Notes: generated from the letters alone by a model not told the origin. A stretch of 64,000 nucleotides of DNA from FEN-1350 sp964643355 (GCA_964643355.1 CAZXPW010000009.1:38777-102776); one strand, 5' to 3'. Shown: positions 17,861-27,753, counted from the first letter of the stretch. A program made the numbers and translations.

Positions 17861-19276
17861 ATGAAGGTGTTTTTGGATCATTGCGAGGACGTATGCATCG
17901 CATACATCGGTGGCGGCAGCCGGGGCTGGGCCTGGAGCCTCATGAACGATCTGGCGCAAGAAAAGCGGCTTTCCGGGGAGGTGCGGTTGTACGACATCGA
18001 CCGGGAAGCCGCCGAAACCAACTCGGTGATCGGCAACCGAATCTCCGCGCTTCCGCAGGCCGTATCCGCCTGGCATTACCGGGCCGTTGAGACGCTGGAG
18101 GGCGCCCTGCAGGGCGCGGACGTCGTAGTGATCTCCATTCTGCCCGGCACACTGGACGAGATGGAGTCGGACGTACATACCCCTGAAGCATACGGCGTGT
18201 ATCAATCTGTAGGCGATACGACCGGCCCGGGCGGCATCCTTCGCTCGATGCGCACCGTTCCCGTTTTCGCCGAATTTGGCCGGGCCATTCGGCGCTTTTG
18301 CCCCGAAGCCTGGGTGATCAACTACACCAACCCCATGGCCGTCTGTGTGAGGGCGCTGTACGACGCGTTTCCCGGCATCAAGGCGTACGGCTGCTGCCAC
18401 GAGGTATTCGGCACACAGAAGCTGCTGCTGCGGGTGTTGCGCGAGGAAACCGGCGAAACGGCGTTCACCCGCGAGGACATTCAGGTAAACGTCCTGGGGG
18501 TTAATCATTTCACCTGGATCACAAGTACCCGGTGCGGACGGTTCAACGTCATGGACCTTTACCGGCGCTATATAAGCCGGCATTGTGAGGTGGAAACGGA
18601 TGTCGGAGACGTCAACTGGGCGGACAAACCGCTGGCGCTGGAATCATCCGATCTGGTGAAACGGGACCTGTTCCTTCGCTACGGGGCGATCGCAGCCGCC
18701 GGAGACCGGCATCTGGCTGAATACTGCCCCGGCTGCTGGTATCTCAAAGACCGGGGAACCGTGGCCCGATGGGGCTTTACGTTAACGCCCGTCCGTTTTC
18801 GTAAACAGGAGTATGGCGAGCGTCTGGCGCGGGCAGGGCGCCTGAAGGATGGAAGCGAACCCTTCGCTCTGTTTCGAAGCGGCGAGGAGGGCGTTCGCCA
18901 GATCTGCGCGCTGATGGGCTTTGAGCGTCTGGTAACCAACGTGAACATGCCCAACCGCGGCCAGGTCGCGAATCTGCCGCTCGGCGCGGTCGTCGAGACC
19001 AACGTCCGGTTTTCGGAGGGGGCCGTTACTCCGCTGATGGCCGGTAACATTCCTTTGGGGGTGTTGCCGCTGGTAACCACCAGCGTGTGCGCCCAGCTGG
19101 CTGTGGTCGAGGCCTTCCACAGCGGAGATCTTTTGCCGGTTTTCGCCGCGTTTTGCAACGACCCGCTGCTGCATACCCTAACGCTCAAGGATTGCAGAAG
19201 TCTGTTTGCGGAAATGGCCGAAAATACCGCCACTTATCTGAACACGTGGCGGCTTGAACAGTTAAAGGCCCTGTAG
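17861..19276 (+). CDS. GH4 family NAD-dependent glycosidase (alpha-glucosidase/alpha-galactosidase type)
   Basis: 471 aa. An N-terminal Rossmann motif AYIGGGSRGW (14-23) binds NAD. The YTNP motif (155-158) and the metal-binding cysteine and histidine in CCHEVFG (Cys179, His180) and NHFTW (His216) are present. GH4 enzymes cleave glycosides by a redox-elimination mechanism with NAD and a divalent metal, in the cytoplasm. The CHEV tetrad is associated with non-phosphorylated alpha-glycosides rather than 6-phospho substrates, which agrees with the ABC importer and the absence of a PTS. An alpha-galacturonidase (LplD-like) is another possibility. It is the last gene of the operon. Confidence 0.88.
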   Translation: MKVFLDHCEDVCIAYIGGGSRGWAWSLMNDLAQEKRLSGEVRLYDIDREAAETNSVIGNRISALPQAVSAWHYRAVETLEGALQGADVVVISILPGTLDEMESDVHTPEAYGVYQSVGDTTGPGGILRSMRTVPVFAEFGRAIRRFCPEAWVINYTNPMAVCVRALYDAFPGIKAYGCCHEVFGTQKLLLRVLREETGETAFTREDIQVNVLGVNHFTWITSTRCGRFNVMDLYRRYISRHCEVETDVGDVNWADKPLALESSDLVKRDLFLRYGAIAAAGDRHLAEYCPGCWYLKDRGTVARWGFTLTPVRFRKQEYGERLARAGRLKDGSEPFALFRSGEEGVRQICALMGFERLVTNVNMPNRGQVANLPLGAVVETNVRFSEGAVTPLMAGNIPLGVLPLVTTSVCAQLAVVEAFHSGDLLPVFAAFCNDPLLHTLTLKDCRSLFAEMAENTATYLNTWRLEQLKAL

Positions 19277-19741
19277 CCTTGTCGTTTCGTGCTGCGGGCC
19301 GTAATAACGGCGCCCCAGCCGCAAAGAGGAAAGCCGTGAAGCAGATCCGTTCGCCCGTCGAAAGCCCCTCGCCGTCCCTCGTACCAGGCATTGCCTACCC
19401 AAACACGCCTTATTGGTTCGGCGTTTCATAAAAAGCGTTGCAAATAAATCCATTTTTGCCCGGGAGCCGTGTCGGCCTTACACCGCGGCTGGTTAATATC
19501 TGGATTTGCGGAGGCGCATCTGAACAGGTCGACCACAGGACCTCTGGCTGCCGGAGATGATCCCCTCGCGCACGGCTCGGCTATGTCGTCGCCCCGATCG
19601 CGTACCGCGTTTCCGGTAAAACCCGCTTCGCGGTGTCAATCAGTATAATGTTACGCTTCCAATCGAGATACGGCTTCCCGAATCCTGGGGAAACCGACCC
19701 GAAGGCGGACGGAATAAAACAGGACCGGAGTCCGCCGCGGA
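19277..19741. other. Intergenic region between GH4 and ribulokinase genes
   Basis: 465 bases between convergent genes. Open frames here are short and lack ribosome sites or family resemblance. An imperfect GC-rich hairpin (about 19295-19325, around GCCGTAATAACGGC) directly after the GH4 stop may end the rightward transcript. I see nothing else that can be supported. Confidence 0.4.
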
Positions 19742-21397
19742 TCAGGAGGGTTTGCCGGTTTCCCTGTACCATTGGTTTGTCATGCCGGCAAGCCTGAGAT
19801 ATTTCCGATAGAAGCCTTCCAGTTCGTTGTAGCGCTCCTGGTTGGGTCGATATTCCCTCGTGTATCCTGTGTTCATATATCGCTGGGCTTTCAGCAGGTC
19901 TGGATAGCAACCGGCTGCAACCGCGGCATACATTGCTGCGCCGAGGGCGCACGTTTGGTGTGTTTTTGCTACCAGCACGTTTCTGTTAAGCGCGTCCGCC
20001 AGCAGCTGCATGATGTAGTCCGATTTCTGTGCAATGCCGCCTACCGCAATCACCCGATCCACTTCAACGCCCGCGCCTTGAAGAGAGTCGAAAATTGCCT
20101 TTGAACCCATTACAGCACCTTTTACCAAAGCACGGTATAAATCGGGTGCATTGCTTCCCAGTGAAAAACCGATCGCCGCCGAGCGGATATTGTCGTCGTT
20201 ATTCGGATATCGCCGGCCGTTGAACCAATCAAGCATAACCATATCCTGCGTATCCTTCGTCTTGCCGAGAGTCTCTTCCAGTTTGTCCAGAAGGCCATCG
20301 ACGATCTTCTGTTGTACTGGCTGCGGAATGTCCGCATTGTTTTCCAGCGGCCAGGATAACAGATTTTGAAACCATGCGAAGATATCCCCGAACGCAGCCT
20401 GGCCTGCTTCTATTCCAATATACCCGGGCAGGATTGAATTCTCCGCCAGCCCGCACGTCCCTTGTATAGGCTTTCCGTCAATATCGCTTTCCTTGGCGAC
20501 CGCCATATCAACCGTTGACGTCCCGATCACCTTGATGAGTGTCCGCGGTTTTATCCCCGCGCCGACAGCTCCTGCGTGCGCATCCAGCGAACTACCGCTT
20601 ACCAGCACGTTCTCCGGAAGATGGAACTTACGGCTCCACACCGGCAATAGCTTTCCCACCACGTCGGTAGCCATTCCCGGCTTTGCCGGATAAGTTGCAG
20701 CCACCGCCCTTAGAACAGAATCGAGTTGTTGGAGACATTCCGCTTCCGGCATGCCGCCGAAATGAGAATTCCACAACGCTTTATGGCCCGCCGCGCACGC
20801 GCAGCGATACATTTCCTCCGGTTTTGTTTTACCCGTCAGCAACGCCGGAATCCAGTCAGCAAGCTCCGCCCACGTATAGGCTCTGCATGCCACAGCCGGA
20901 TCCTCGCGGGAACCGTGCAGGATTTTTGCCCAAAACCATTCTGCGGAGTAGATACCCTGATATTTCTGATAATCGTACTTCGGATAGGCCGCAAATGTGG
21001 CATTAATCTCCCGGGCTTCCTCGCTGGCAGAATGATCCTTCCACAGGTAAAACATCGCGTTGGGGTTTTTAGAAAACTCCGGTAGTAGCGCAAGCGGGAT
21101 TCCTTCTCGATCCAGTGGGCAAACGGTCGATCCGGTTGCATCCGTACCGATGGCCTTCACGGCCTGTCTTTGTTCTTCGGAAAGCTGATCCGCCACACCC
21201 CGTACAGCCTTTGTCATCGCCTCCAAATAATCAGATGGATGCTGCCTAAAGATCTGTCGGTTCGCGTCACAGTAATCCTTTTGCTTCCATCGTGTAAATA
21301 CGCCCACGTTCTCAGCAAGTGTCCGTCCATCCGCGGCGTCCACCGCGATTGCGCGGACGGAATCGCTGCCAAAGTCCATGCCGATCAGTATCTCCAT
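19742..21397 (-). CDS. araB: Ribulokinase (AraB-type FGGY kinase)
   Basis: 551 aa, the usual AraB length. The N-terminal phosphate-binding motif GMDFGSDSVRAIAVD, the AraB-like segment LPEFSKNPNAMFYLWKDHSA, and the C-terminal FGGY-family region (VIAVGGIAQKSDYIMQLLAD) are all present. It phosphorylates L-ribulose to L-ribulose 5-phosphate in arabinose catabolism. A GGGGAG site lies 6 bases before the ATG. It is last in a leftward unit with GH32 and an ABC importer; AraA and AraD are not in the window. The pairing with a beta-fructosidase is unusual. Confidence 0.9.
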   Translation of the reverse strand: MEILIGMDFGSDSVRAIAVDAADGRTLAENVGVFTRWKQKDYCDANRQIFRQHPSDYLEAMTKAVRGVADQLSEEQRQAVKAIGTDATGSTVCPLDREGIPLALLPEFSKNPNAMFYLWKDHSASEEAREINATFAAYPKYDYQKYQGIYSAEWFWAKILHGSREDPAVACRAYTWAELADWIPALLTGKTKPEEMYRCACAAGHKALWNSHFGGMPEAECLQQLDSVLRAVAATYPAKPGMATDVVGKLLPVWSRKFHLPENVLVSGSSLDAHAGAVGAGIKPRTLIKVIGTSTVDMAVAKESDIDGKPIQGTCGLAENSILPGYIGIEAGQAAFGDIFAWFQNLLSWPLENNADIPQPVQQKIVDGLLDKLEETLGKTKDTQDMVMLDWFNGRRYPNNDDNIRSAAIGFSLGSNAPDLYRALVKGAVMGSKAIFDSLQGAGVEVDRVIAVGGIAQKSDYIMQLLADALNRNVLVAKTHQTCALGAAMYAAVAAGCYPDLLKAQRYMNTGYTREYRPNQERYNELEGFYRKYLRLAGMTNQWYRETGKPS

Positions 21398-21614
21398 GTC
21401 TTACTCCCCTGATGTGGTCTTGCGGGATCATCGCTCATATTGATTGTAGATCGGCCTGCTTCTGGCAGTGATCCGCTCCCCCTCGCATCGCGTTTTCTGT
21501 TTTCTCCACCTTTGTGGCATCTCATAAATGACCCATGTATGACATGACAGCCAGCCTCGCAGCATGCTTCGGCATAACCCGAGACAGTTTTACCTCTCCG
21601 TTTGTACCTTTGCA

Positions 21615-23075
21615 TTAACAGCGGCTCGTAAAAAGCCCGTCGGTTTTCAGCGTCCAGATCGTACAAACCGTCGCCTCAGATTCCAGCCTGATCTCCGCTT
21701 CCCTCGTGCACGGCGGTATTGTCAAGGTTACAGCTTCTCGGTCGTTTACGAACAGTTCTACAACCGATTTGTCGATGTAAAGCTCCAGGAGCTGTTCTTG
21801 CAGCGAATCATCTGTCGATAAGGTATATGGCCCGACTTGCACCATCTTTGCGTCGCAGGTCACTTGATATTTCTGTGCGCCGTCTTCGGCAAGCGTCAGC
21901 CGCGCATGTTTGCCTGTCGGCACCCCTAACCGTATCTGCAGCGTTGCCTTCGGGACAATCAACACCCCGGTGCCGCTGATGACGGCCTTTCTGGCGCGTA
22001 TCGTCTCGATCTCCTCCGGAACCCGCTGTGTCAGCCTCATTTCCGCATCCAAACCCAGTTCGCGCGGAAGGGAGTTAATCCCGTTCCAGCCCTTCGGGTT
22101 ATACTGCTGAAACCCTTCCACCGCGCCCCACATCAGCCTGCGGCTTTTCGCGTCGGTCAAAACGTTGGTTGCGTAGAAATTCGTGCTGTAATCGACGGTG
22201 CCGCGATTATGCCACGTGAACTGCGCCGTCTCGAAATCGATATCGCCCACAAAATACTCCACCGCGCCGTGCGGGGAAAGCAGCAGCACCCAACGCTCCC
22301 CGATTTTCACAAGGTTCGGGCACTCAATGCTTCTCAGGCCGGGGTCGGGGTGCTCAAATAAAATACCCCGGTAATCCCACTGCGTAAACTGGGCGTTGCT
22401 TGCCTCGTACAGCAACACGACCGCCTTTCCCCCGTTCTTAGCATCCTGCTTCCCGCCCAGGATCAGGTAGGCTTTTTCGTCTTGCCGGAATAAATACGGG
22501 TCCCGCCATTCCCATATTTTTTGTCCGTTGTGCACCCGCTCGGTTATGATAGGGTTCTCTTCTTCGGCAGTCTCCCATCGAATCAGGTCGTCGTCTCCGA
22601 AAGCGATCCACTGCTGGGCCGAGTCCGTGGGGTTGCGGCGATAGCCAATGCTGGTATAAATCGCTACCGGAATCCCTTCGTCGTTGATTGCCGTACAGCC
22701 GAACCATATATAGTATTCGTCTCTGCTGCGGTCCGGGAACAGGGCGACGGGAAGATGCTCCCAATGCACCAAATCCTTGCTGCGAGCATGCCCCCATACG
22801 GTGATACCACCTGTCCAGTCTGGTTCGCTCGGATCCCACTTAGTGGAACCCGTTTTGTAAACCATACCGGCGCGTGCTGCCGCCGATTCGGGGTTCAGTG
22901 AATACATCATATGGTAATATCCCTTATGGTAAATGATGCCGTTAGGGTCGTCCATCCACTGGGCTGGCGAGTGGAAATGGTACTCTGGCCTGATCGGATC
23001 GAGATCGGCAGTCTCTGCCGCAGCTTTCATGATTCGTTCCGTTTCTTGGTTGATCTCTTGCACGAAGCTCTTCAT
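21615..23075 (-). CDS. GH32 beta-fructosidase (sucrose/fructan hydrolase)
   Basis: 486 aa with the GH32 triad: nucleophile Asp43 in WMDDPNG (the family WMNDPNG, with N changed to D at 42), Asp192 in WRDPYLF and acid/base Glu251 in IECPNL. A C-terminal beta-sandwich follows from about residue 350. No signal peptide is visible, so it acts inside the cell on imported sucrose or fructo-oligosaccharides. The ribosome site before the ATG is weak (GGGAG 11 bases away). It lies between the importer genes and araB on the same strand. Confidence 0.9.
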   Translation of the reverse strand: MKSFVQEINQETERIMKAAAETADLDPIRPEYHFHSPAQWMDDPNGIIYHKGYYHMMYSLNPESAAARAGMVYKTGSTKWDPSEPDWTGGITVWGHARSKDLVHWEHLPVALFPDRSRDEYYIWFGCTAINDEGIPVAIYTSIGYRRNPTDSAQQWIAFGDDDLIRWETAEEENPIITERVHNGQKIWEWRDPYLFRQDEKAYLILGGKQDAKNGGKAVVLLYEASNAQFTQWDYRGILFEHPDPGLRSIECPNLVKIGERWVLLLSPHGAVEYFVGDIDFETAQFTWHNRGTVDYSTNFYATNVLTDAKSRRLMWGAVEGFQQYNPKGWNGINSLPRELGLDAEMRLTQRVPEEIETIRARKAVISGTGVLIVPKATLQIRLGVPTGKHARLTLAEDGAQKYQVTCDAKMVQVGPYTLSTDDSLQEQLLELYIDKSVVELFVNDREAVTLTIPPCTREAEIRLESEATVCTIWTLKTDGLFTSRC

Positions 23076-23128
23076 AAGATCTATATCTCCCGTCTCTGTT
23101 CACTATTCCAACACTTGTTACGATCCCG

Positions 23129-24007
23129 TCAGGATTTCATGCCCGAGATGGCAACGCCCTCCACGAAGAGGTCCTGTACGCAAAGGAAAACGATGATCAC
23201 CGGCAACAGGCTCAGCGTGACCGTGGCCATCAGCACGCCCCAGTCTGTGGAATAATTACCTTGCATAGCGTAGATTGCCAGTGTAAGGGTCATCTGTTTG
23301 TTGCTGCTGAGAAAAATCAACGGTCGGAGAAAATCATTCCATGTACCTACGAATGTGAAGATCGCAAGCGTTGTCATCGTTGGTACGGAAAGCGGCACAT
23401 AAATATCCCGGTAGATCTTCCACGGTGAACAGCCGTCGATTTTCGCCGCTTCGCCCAGCGCGCGTGGAATCCCAAGATATGCCTGCCGCATCAGGAACGC
23501 GCCGAATGGCGAAATCAGGCAAGGAAGGATCAGCGCCCACAGGCTGTTGAGCAGCTGCATATCCCGGAGAAGAACGAACGTAGGCACCAGCAGCACATGA
23601 AACGGGATCATGATCGCTAGCAGGTACACCTTGAAGATGCCTTCGCGCCCCCTGAATCTCAAGTAAGCGAACGCAAAGCCCGCCATCGTAGAAGTAACCA
23701 GTTGGCCGATCAGCACAGCGATCGTTACCAGTACTGTGTTCCCGAAAATTCCAAAGAAATTCAACCGCTTAGTTACATCTGCATAGTTCTGCCAAACGAT
23801 GGTCTTGCCGAAAAATTTCGGCGGGTATACAAACACGTCTGACAGATCCTTAAGCGACGTTGACAGCATCCACAAGAACGGAACCAGCATCGCCACAGCG
23901 CCGACCAGAAGAATGAGAAACGAAAGGGTAAGCCCTACCTGTTTCTTCAGCCGTCGTTTGCTGATGGAAAACAACTTTCTTTTCTTGACGATGATATTCG
24001 TCGTCAT
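23129..24007 (-). CDS. Sugar ABC transporter permease (MalG-like)
   Basis: 292 aa from the ATG at 24007, which has AAAGGAG seven bases upstream; seven extra residues to 24028 are unlikely. About six membrane helices, EAA loop ALGEAAKIDGCSPWKIY, C-terminus DLFVEGVAISGMKS typical for the family. It lies 23 bases after the partner permease. Confidence 0.9.
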   Translation of the reverse strand: MTTNIIVKKRKLFSISKRRLKKQVGLTLSFLILLVGAVAMLVPFLWMLSTSLKDLSDVFVYPPKFFGKTIVWQNYADVTKRLNFFGIFGNTVLVTIAVLIGQLVTSTMAGFAFAYLRFRGREGIFKVYLLAIMIPFHVLLVPTFVLLRDMQLLNSLWALILPCLISPFGAFLMRQAYLGIPRALGEAAKIDGCSPWKIYRDIYVPLSVPTMTTLAIFTFVGTWNDFLRPLIFLSSNKQMTLTLAIYAMQGNYSTDWGVLMATVTLSLLPVIIVFLCVQDLFVEGVAISGMKS

Positions 24008-24030
24008 GGAATCGCTCCTTTCGAACACCG

Positions 24031-24909
24031 TTACTCGATGGAATATTCTTCGCTATTCGCGGCAAACTGGACAAGAGTCAGCAGGAAGATGAAAATAGCC
24101 AGAATCCAGCCAAGCGCGCAACCGTATCCCATCTCGTAATACTGGAAGGCGCATTGGTAAATATAATGCACCATCACCGAGGAACAGCGGCTGGGTCCAC
24201 CGCCCGTGATGACCATGACCTGGTCGAAAACCTGCAGCGAATTGATAATAGACATAACGGTGATAAAAAGCGTGGTAGGCCGCAAAAGTGGAAGGGTGAT
24301 TTTCATCAGCCTGCGGATGCCCGTGCAGCCATCCAAATCCGCGGCCTCATAATATACTCTCGGGATCCCTTGTAACCCCGCGAGAAAAAGCATCATATTA
24401 TAACCCATGCCTTTCCAAATGCTGACGATCATGATCGCCACCAGCGCATAGGTGGGGCTTGTAAGCCAGTTTGGTCCGTTGATGCCAAAGAAGCTCAGAA
24501 TGTAATTCACCAATCCGAAGTCCCGGTTGAACATCCATTGCCATATCAACGACATCGCAACCATCGAAGAGATGGTTGGCAGAAAGTAAGAGGCCCGAAA
24601 GAATCGGGTCATCGGCATTTTACGATTCAACGCCAATGCGAGCAGAAGCGGCAGAATTAGCAGGATCGGCACGGTGACCAGCGTAAAAACGATGGTGTTT
24701 TTGAAAACCGTAAGCGTTGTGGAATCATGAAATGCCTTAACATAGTTGCGAAATCCGATGAAGTGCATATCCCCCAGGAGACCCCAGTCCGTTAAGCTGA
24801 TATAGAATGAAGAAAACAAGGGATAAACCACGAAGACTGCCAGACCCACTATGCTGGGGAGCAGAAAGAGGATGGCCCAATACCAGTCTTTATTCCGAAT
24901 CTTCGTCAT
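24031..24909 (-). CDS. Sugar ABC transporter permease (MalF-like)
   Basis: 292 aa with the family N-terminus ILFLLPSIVGLAVFVVYPLF and EAA loop VYYEAADLDGCTGIRRLMKI. AAGGAG precedes the ATG by six bases. It partners the downstream permease and the upstream binding protein. Between this gene and the binding-protein gene lies a strong hairpin at 25011-25053. Confidence 0.9.
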   Translation of the reverse strand: MTKIRNKDWYWAILFLLPSIVGLAVFVVYPLFSSFYISLTDWGLLGDMHFIGFRNYVKAFHDSTTLTVFKNTIVFTLVTVPILLILPLLLALALNRKMPMTRFFRASYFLPTISSMVAMSLIWQWMFNRDFGLVNYILSFFGINGPNWLTSPTYALVAIMIVSIWKGMGYNMMLFLAGLQGIPRVYYEAADLDGCTGIRRLMKITLPLLRPTTLFITVMSIINSLQVFDQVMVITGGGPSRCSSVMVHYIYQCAFQYYEMGYGCALGWILAIFIFLLTLVQFAANSEEYSIE

Positions 24910-25010
24910 TGTAAGCTCCTTGAAGAATCATAAGCGCCCTTTGGGTTTATCATTATGCGGGCCTGGCACCTGCTCGTATGGAAGATAGCGGATGCGCCAT
25001 TCTCGGCATA

Positions 25011-25053
25011 TTCGCCGCGGAAGTCGGCTTTTCTGCGAGGCTTCCGCGGCGAA
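25011..25053 (-). terminator. Intra-operon hairpin after binding-protein gene
   Basis: A perfect 13-base-pair stem (25011-25023 with 25041-25053, loop of 17) lies 17 bases downstream of the binding-protein stop and before the permeases on the minus strand. It has the same position as the hairpin at 16010-16050 in the unrelated operon. It may stabilise the binding-protein mRNA or attenuate the permeases. Confidence 0.6.
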
Positions 25054-25069
25054 ACGGGGCTTTCCGGGT

Positions 25070-26401
25070 TTACTTGACCAGGTATTCGTTAATGCGATCC
25101 TGGATATTGGCGAGGGTCGTATCGATATCCTGATTCATGTAGAAATAAGCTTCTTTCTCCTCGTCAACAGCGTCAAAGATCTGCTTGGTGTTCCAGATCT
25201 TATCAAACCACTTGCCGTTGGAGTTCTTAAACATATCCAGCATGTTCTCCCATCCGTCGGGATAGATGCTCCGGTCGAACCATGTGGAGAGGTTCTCCTC
25301 GTTGTACATAGACACGCGGCTGGGCATCCACAAACCGGTCTTATAGATCGGCACGCCGAAATCCGTGGAACTCATATAGGTGAGCAGTTGCAACGCTTCA
25401 TTGATGTGCTTGGTTCCGCTCCAGATGGCCTTCATGTCAGCAGAGGCGATAAAGTCGTTGTTTCCTTCCTTCAGCATCGGGAAAAGGCCTGCGCCGTAGT
25501 TGATGCCGCTCTGGGAAATCTCCTGAAGAGCATAGCTGCCAATAGCGATACTAGCCACCTTGCCAGAGAGGAACATCTGCGTAGGAGAGTTGCCCGTTTC
25601 CATGCCGGCAGCTGTCGGATCAGGCGCTACGCCGTACTCGGTACGCAGCGCTTTGATCATTTCAAAAACCTGTTTGCTCTCCTCAGAGGTTACGCCCACC
25701 GCCTGCGTAAAATCGTCGTTGAACCATTTCGCGCCGTTGAGGCGGAGCATGTACTCCATCACGTATAGGCTGCTGGTCTCCTCCCAGTTGCAGGTGCCAT
25801 ACTGGGTGGTTTTGCCGTCCTGGACGATGGTAAGCTTCTTCATGTTGTCAACGAACTCGTCCCAAGTCCAACGGTCCTCGACCTTAGTGGGCAGGTATTC
25901 GACGCCGGCGGCATCGAATAAATCCTTGTTGTAGAAAATCACGGGACCGACGCAGCAAATATCCATGCCGTAGATGTGATCCTTGCCGTTTTCATCCGCG
26001 ATCGAAACCTTCTCCTTGGAGGAGTTGATCAGGTCGTCCATATCCACGTAATCACCGATGACGTCTGTAAGGTCATAAAGCAGGCCGTTGTTGGCGAAAT
26101 CGCGGGTATATGCGGCGTCCAGGTAGAAAACGTCCGGCGCGCTGTTGGATGCCATGGCTGTTTTCAACTTCGTATGATATTCCGAAGACGGAACCGTCAT
26201 GTAGTCCACATGGATATTCGGGTTTGCCGCTTCAAAAGCCGCAATCCCCGCCTGGATGGACTGCGCTTCCAACGCGCTGGCTTCCCAGCCCCAGAACGTT
26301 AGCGTTACGGGTTCTTCGGCGGTTGCGGATGCGATTGAAACGCAACCAAACATCAGAACAGTCGTTAATACCAGGCTCAGAATTTTAGTCAACCGTGTCA
26401 T
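25070..26401 (-). CDS. Sugar ABC transporter solute-binding protein (family 1)
   Basis: 443 aa from the ATG at 26401 (GGGAGG upstream); a longer frame to 26461 is not supported. Signal peptide about 1-28. LMFGC might be a lipobox, but SIASATAEE also offers a normal cleavage site. The mature N-terminus VTLTFWGWEASALEAQ and NSAPDVFYLDAAYTRDFA are typical of family 1 sugar binders. The gene begins the transport operon downstream of the ROK regulator, which probably represses it. Sucrose or fructo-oligosaccharide is likely from the GH32 gene. Confidence 0.9.
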   Translation of the reverse strand: MTRLTKILSLVLTTVLMFGCVSIASATAEEPVTLTFWGWEASALEAQSIQAGIAAFEAANPNIHVDYMTVPSSEYHTKLKTAMASNSAPDVFYLDAAYTRDFANNGLLYDLTDVIGDYVDMDDLINSSKEKVSIADENGKDHIYGMDICCVGPVIFYNKDLFDAAGVEYLPTKVEDRWTWDEFVDNMKKLTIVQDGKTTQYGTCNWEETSSLYVMEYMLRLNGAKWFNDDFTQAVGVTSEESKQVFEMIKALRTEYGVAPDPTAAGMETGNSPTQMFLSGKVASIAIGSYALQEISQSGINYGAGLFPMLKEGNNDFIASADMKAIWSGTKHINEALQLLTYMSSTDFGVPIYKTGLWMPSRVSMYNEENLSTWFDRSIYPDGWENMLDMFKNSNGKWFDKIWNTKQIFDAVDEEKEAYFYMNQDIDTTLANIQDRINEYLVK

Positions 26402-26520
26402 GTTTCTTCCTCCCTTTTTTTGTAGGACACTGTGATATCTATCTTTGAAAACGCCCTTCATGCGTAAGCCTCCTTTCGCCTCTCTTTCCTCCGAGCGTTT
26501 TCTGGGTCACGCGATATAAG

Positions 26521-27753
26521 CTACGCTTTCTCCAGCCTCTCGATTTCCTTGATCCGCTCGAGAAGCAGGTTATTTTTTAACAGGCTTTCCGTCACCAGAT
26601 AATAACCTCCCAGGATCGTAGAATCCATTTTAATCCCCGAATACAGGATCTGCAGAGAATCCGTCAGTTGCGGGTAAAGCATCCCGCTCATCCCTTCCCG
26701 GACTTTCCCGAGAAAACGAGGGCAGTCGGGATAGGATTCGCTCAGGATAATCCGGTTAGGGTTGAGAACGAAGATCAGATTCACCAAACCATACCCAAGC
26801 ATCCAAGCCAGTTTGTCTAGTGCCGCAAGCGCCAGCGGATCTTCTTCCAGGTAGGCCTGTCGGATATCGTCGTACGAGCAGGATTCCGTCAGCTTTGTAT
26901 TTGGAAACTCGTACATCCGTTCCAGCACGTATTGCCGGGTTGCGCCGGTGGAAGCGTACTTTTCAAAGGTGCCTCGGTTGCCACCAGCGTTTTGGGAACC
27001 GTTGAAATTAATACCCATGTGCCCGATTTCCCCCGCAATGCCGACAGCACCATGGAAAATTCTCCCCCGTACGATCATGCCTGATCCGATGCCGATGCCG
27101 ATGGATTGAATAGCGATCAGGCAATCCTCTTTCGTTTGCGTCTCAGCGTCCAGTGATTTCCACTCTGCAAAGGCGGACAGCTTTGCATCGTGCTCCGTAA
27201 AGACCGGAAAATCATATCGCTGCTCCAGCATTTTCTGGACGTCTATTCTTCCCAGCTGCTCAAAGCCGGTCACAATAGCAACGTTATGCTCATTACGGAT
27301 ATAGGGCCCCGGCAATCCGACGCACATACCGATGATTCTTCTGTTGTCGTGAAACTGCACCAGATGATCGATTGCTGCAAAGACCGTACGCATTGTTTTT
27401 TCAATGTCGTCATCCTTTGTGATATCGATATGGCGTTCCTGTATGGTTGTCCCATCGAGGAGAAAAGCGCGAATATCGAAGAATTCTCGCGTAAGGCGTG
27501 CGGAAAGGATGATCGCTTGTTCTACCCTCAATCGAAGCGCGCTCATCCTGCGACCGCTTTCGCGCTGAAATTCCTCTTCGCATACAATTCCCGCCTCCAA
27601 AAACTCGTTAATGATATTTGTGATGGTAGCTCGCTGGAGATTAGTTCTCTTAGCGAGTTCAATGCGTGATATATTCCCGCCTTCAAGAAGAATGCTCAGT
27701 ATCAGGTTCCGGTTGGCCTTTTGCATTGCTTCATTGTTTAATCCCAACTTCAT
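26521..27753 (-). CDS. ROK-family transcriptional repressor (NagC/XylR type)
   Basis: 410 aa. The N-terminal winged helix-turn-helix (NISRIELAKRTNLQRATITNIINEFLEAG) is followed by a ROK sugar-kinase-like domain with AGEIGHMGI and an ATP-site-like GIGIGSGMIV. The zinc-binding cysteine cluster of canonical ROK proteins is not evident. AGAGGTG lies 5 bases before the ATG at 27753; the ATG at 27780 lacks a site. It probably represses the following ABC-GH32-araB unit until a sugar binds. Confidence 0.88.
   Translation of the reverse strand: MKLGLNNEAMQKANRNLILSILLEGGNISRIELAKRTNLQRATITNIINEFLEAGIVCEEEFQRESGRRMSALRLRVEQAIILSARLTREFFDIRAFLLDGTTIQERHIDITKDDDIEKTMRTVFAAIDHLVQFHDNRRIIGMCVGLPGPYIRNEHNVAIVTGFEQLGRIDVQKMLEQRYDFPVFTEHDAKLSAFAEWKSLDAETQTKEDCLIAIQSIGIGIGSGMIVRGRIFHGAVGIAGEIGHMGINFNGSQNAGGNRGTFEKYASTGATRQYVLERMYEFPNTKLTESCSYDDIRQAYLEEDPLALAALDKLAWMLGYGLVNLIFVLNPNRIILSESYPDCPRFLGKVREGMSGMLYPQLTDSLQILYSGIKMDSTILGGYYLVTESLLKNNLLLERIKEIERLEKA

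Noticed and set aside
19185..19453. Short minus-strand frames after the GH4 gene
   Set aside because: No ribosome sites or recognisable motifs, and they overlap the GH4 stop region.
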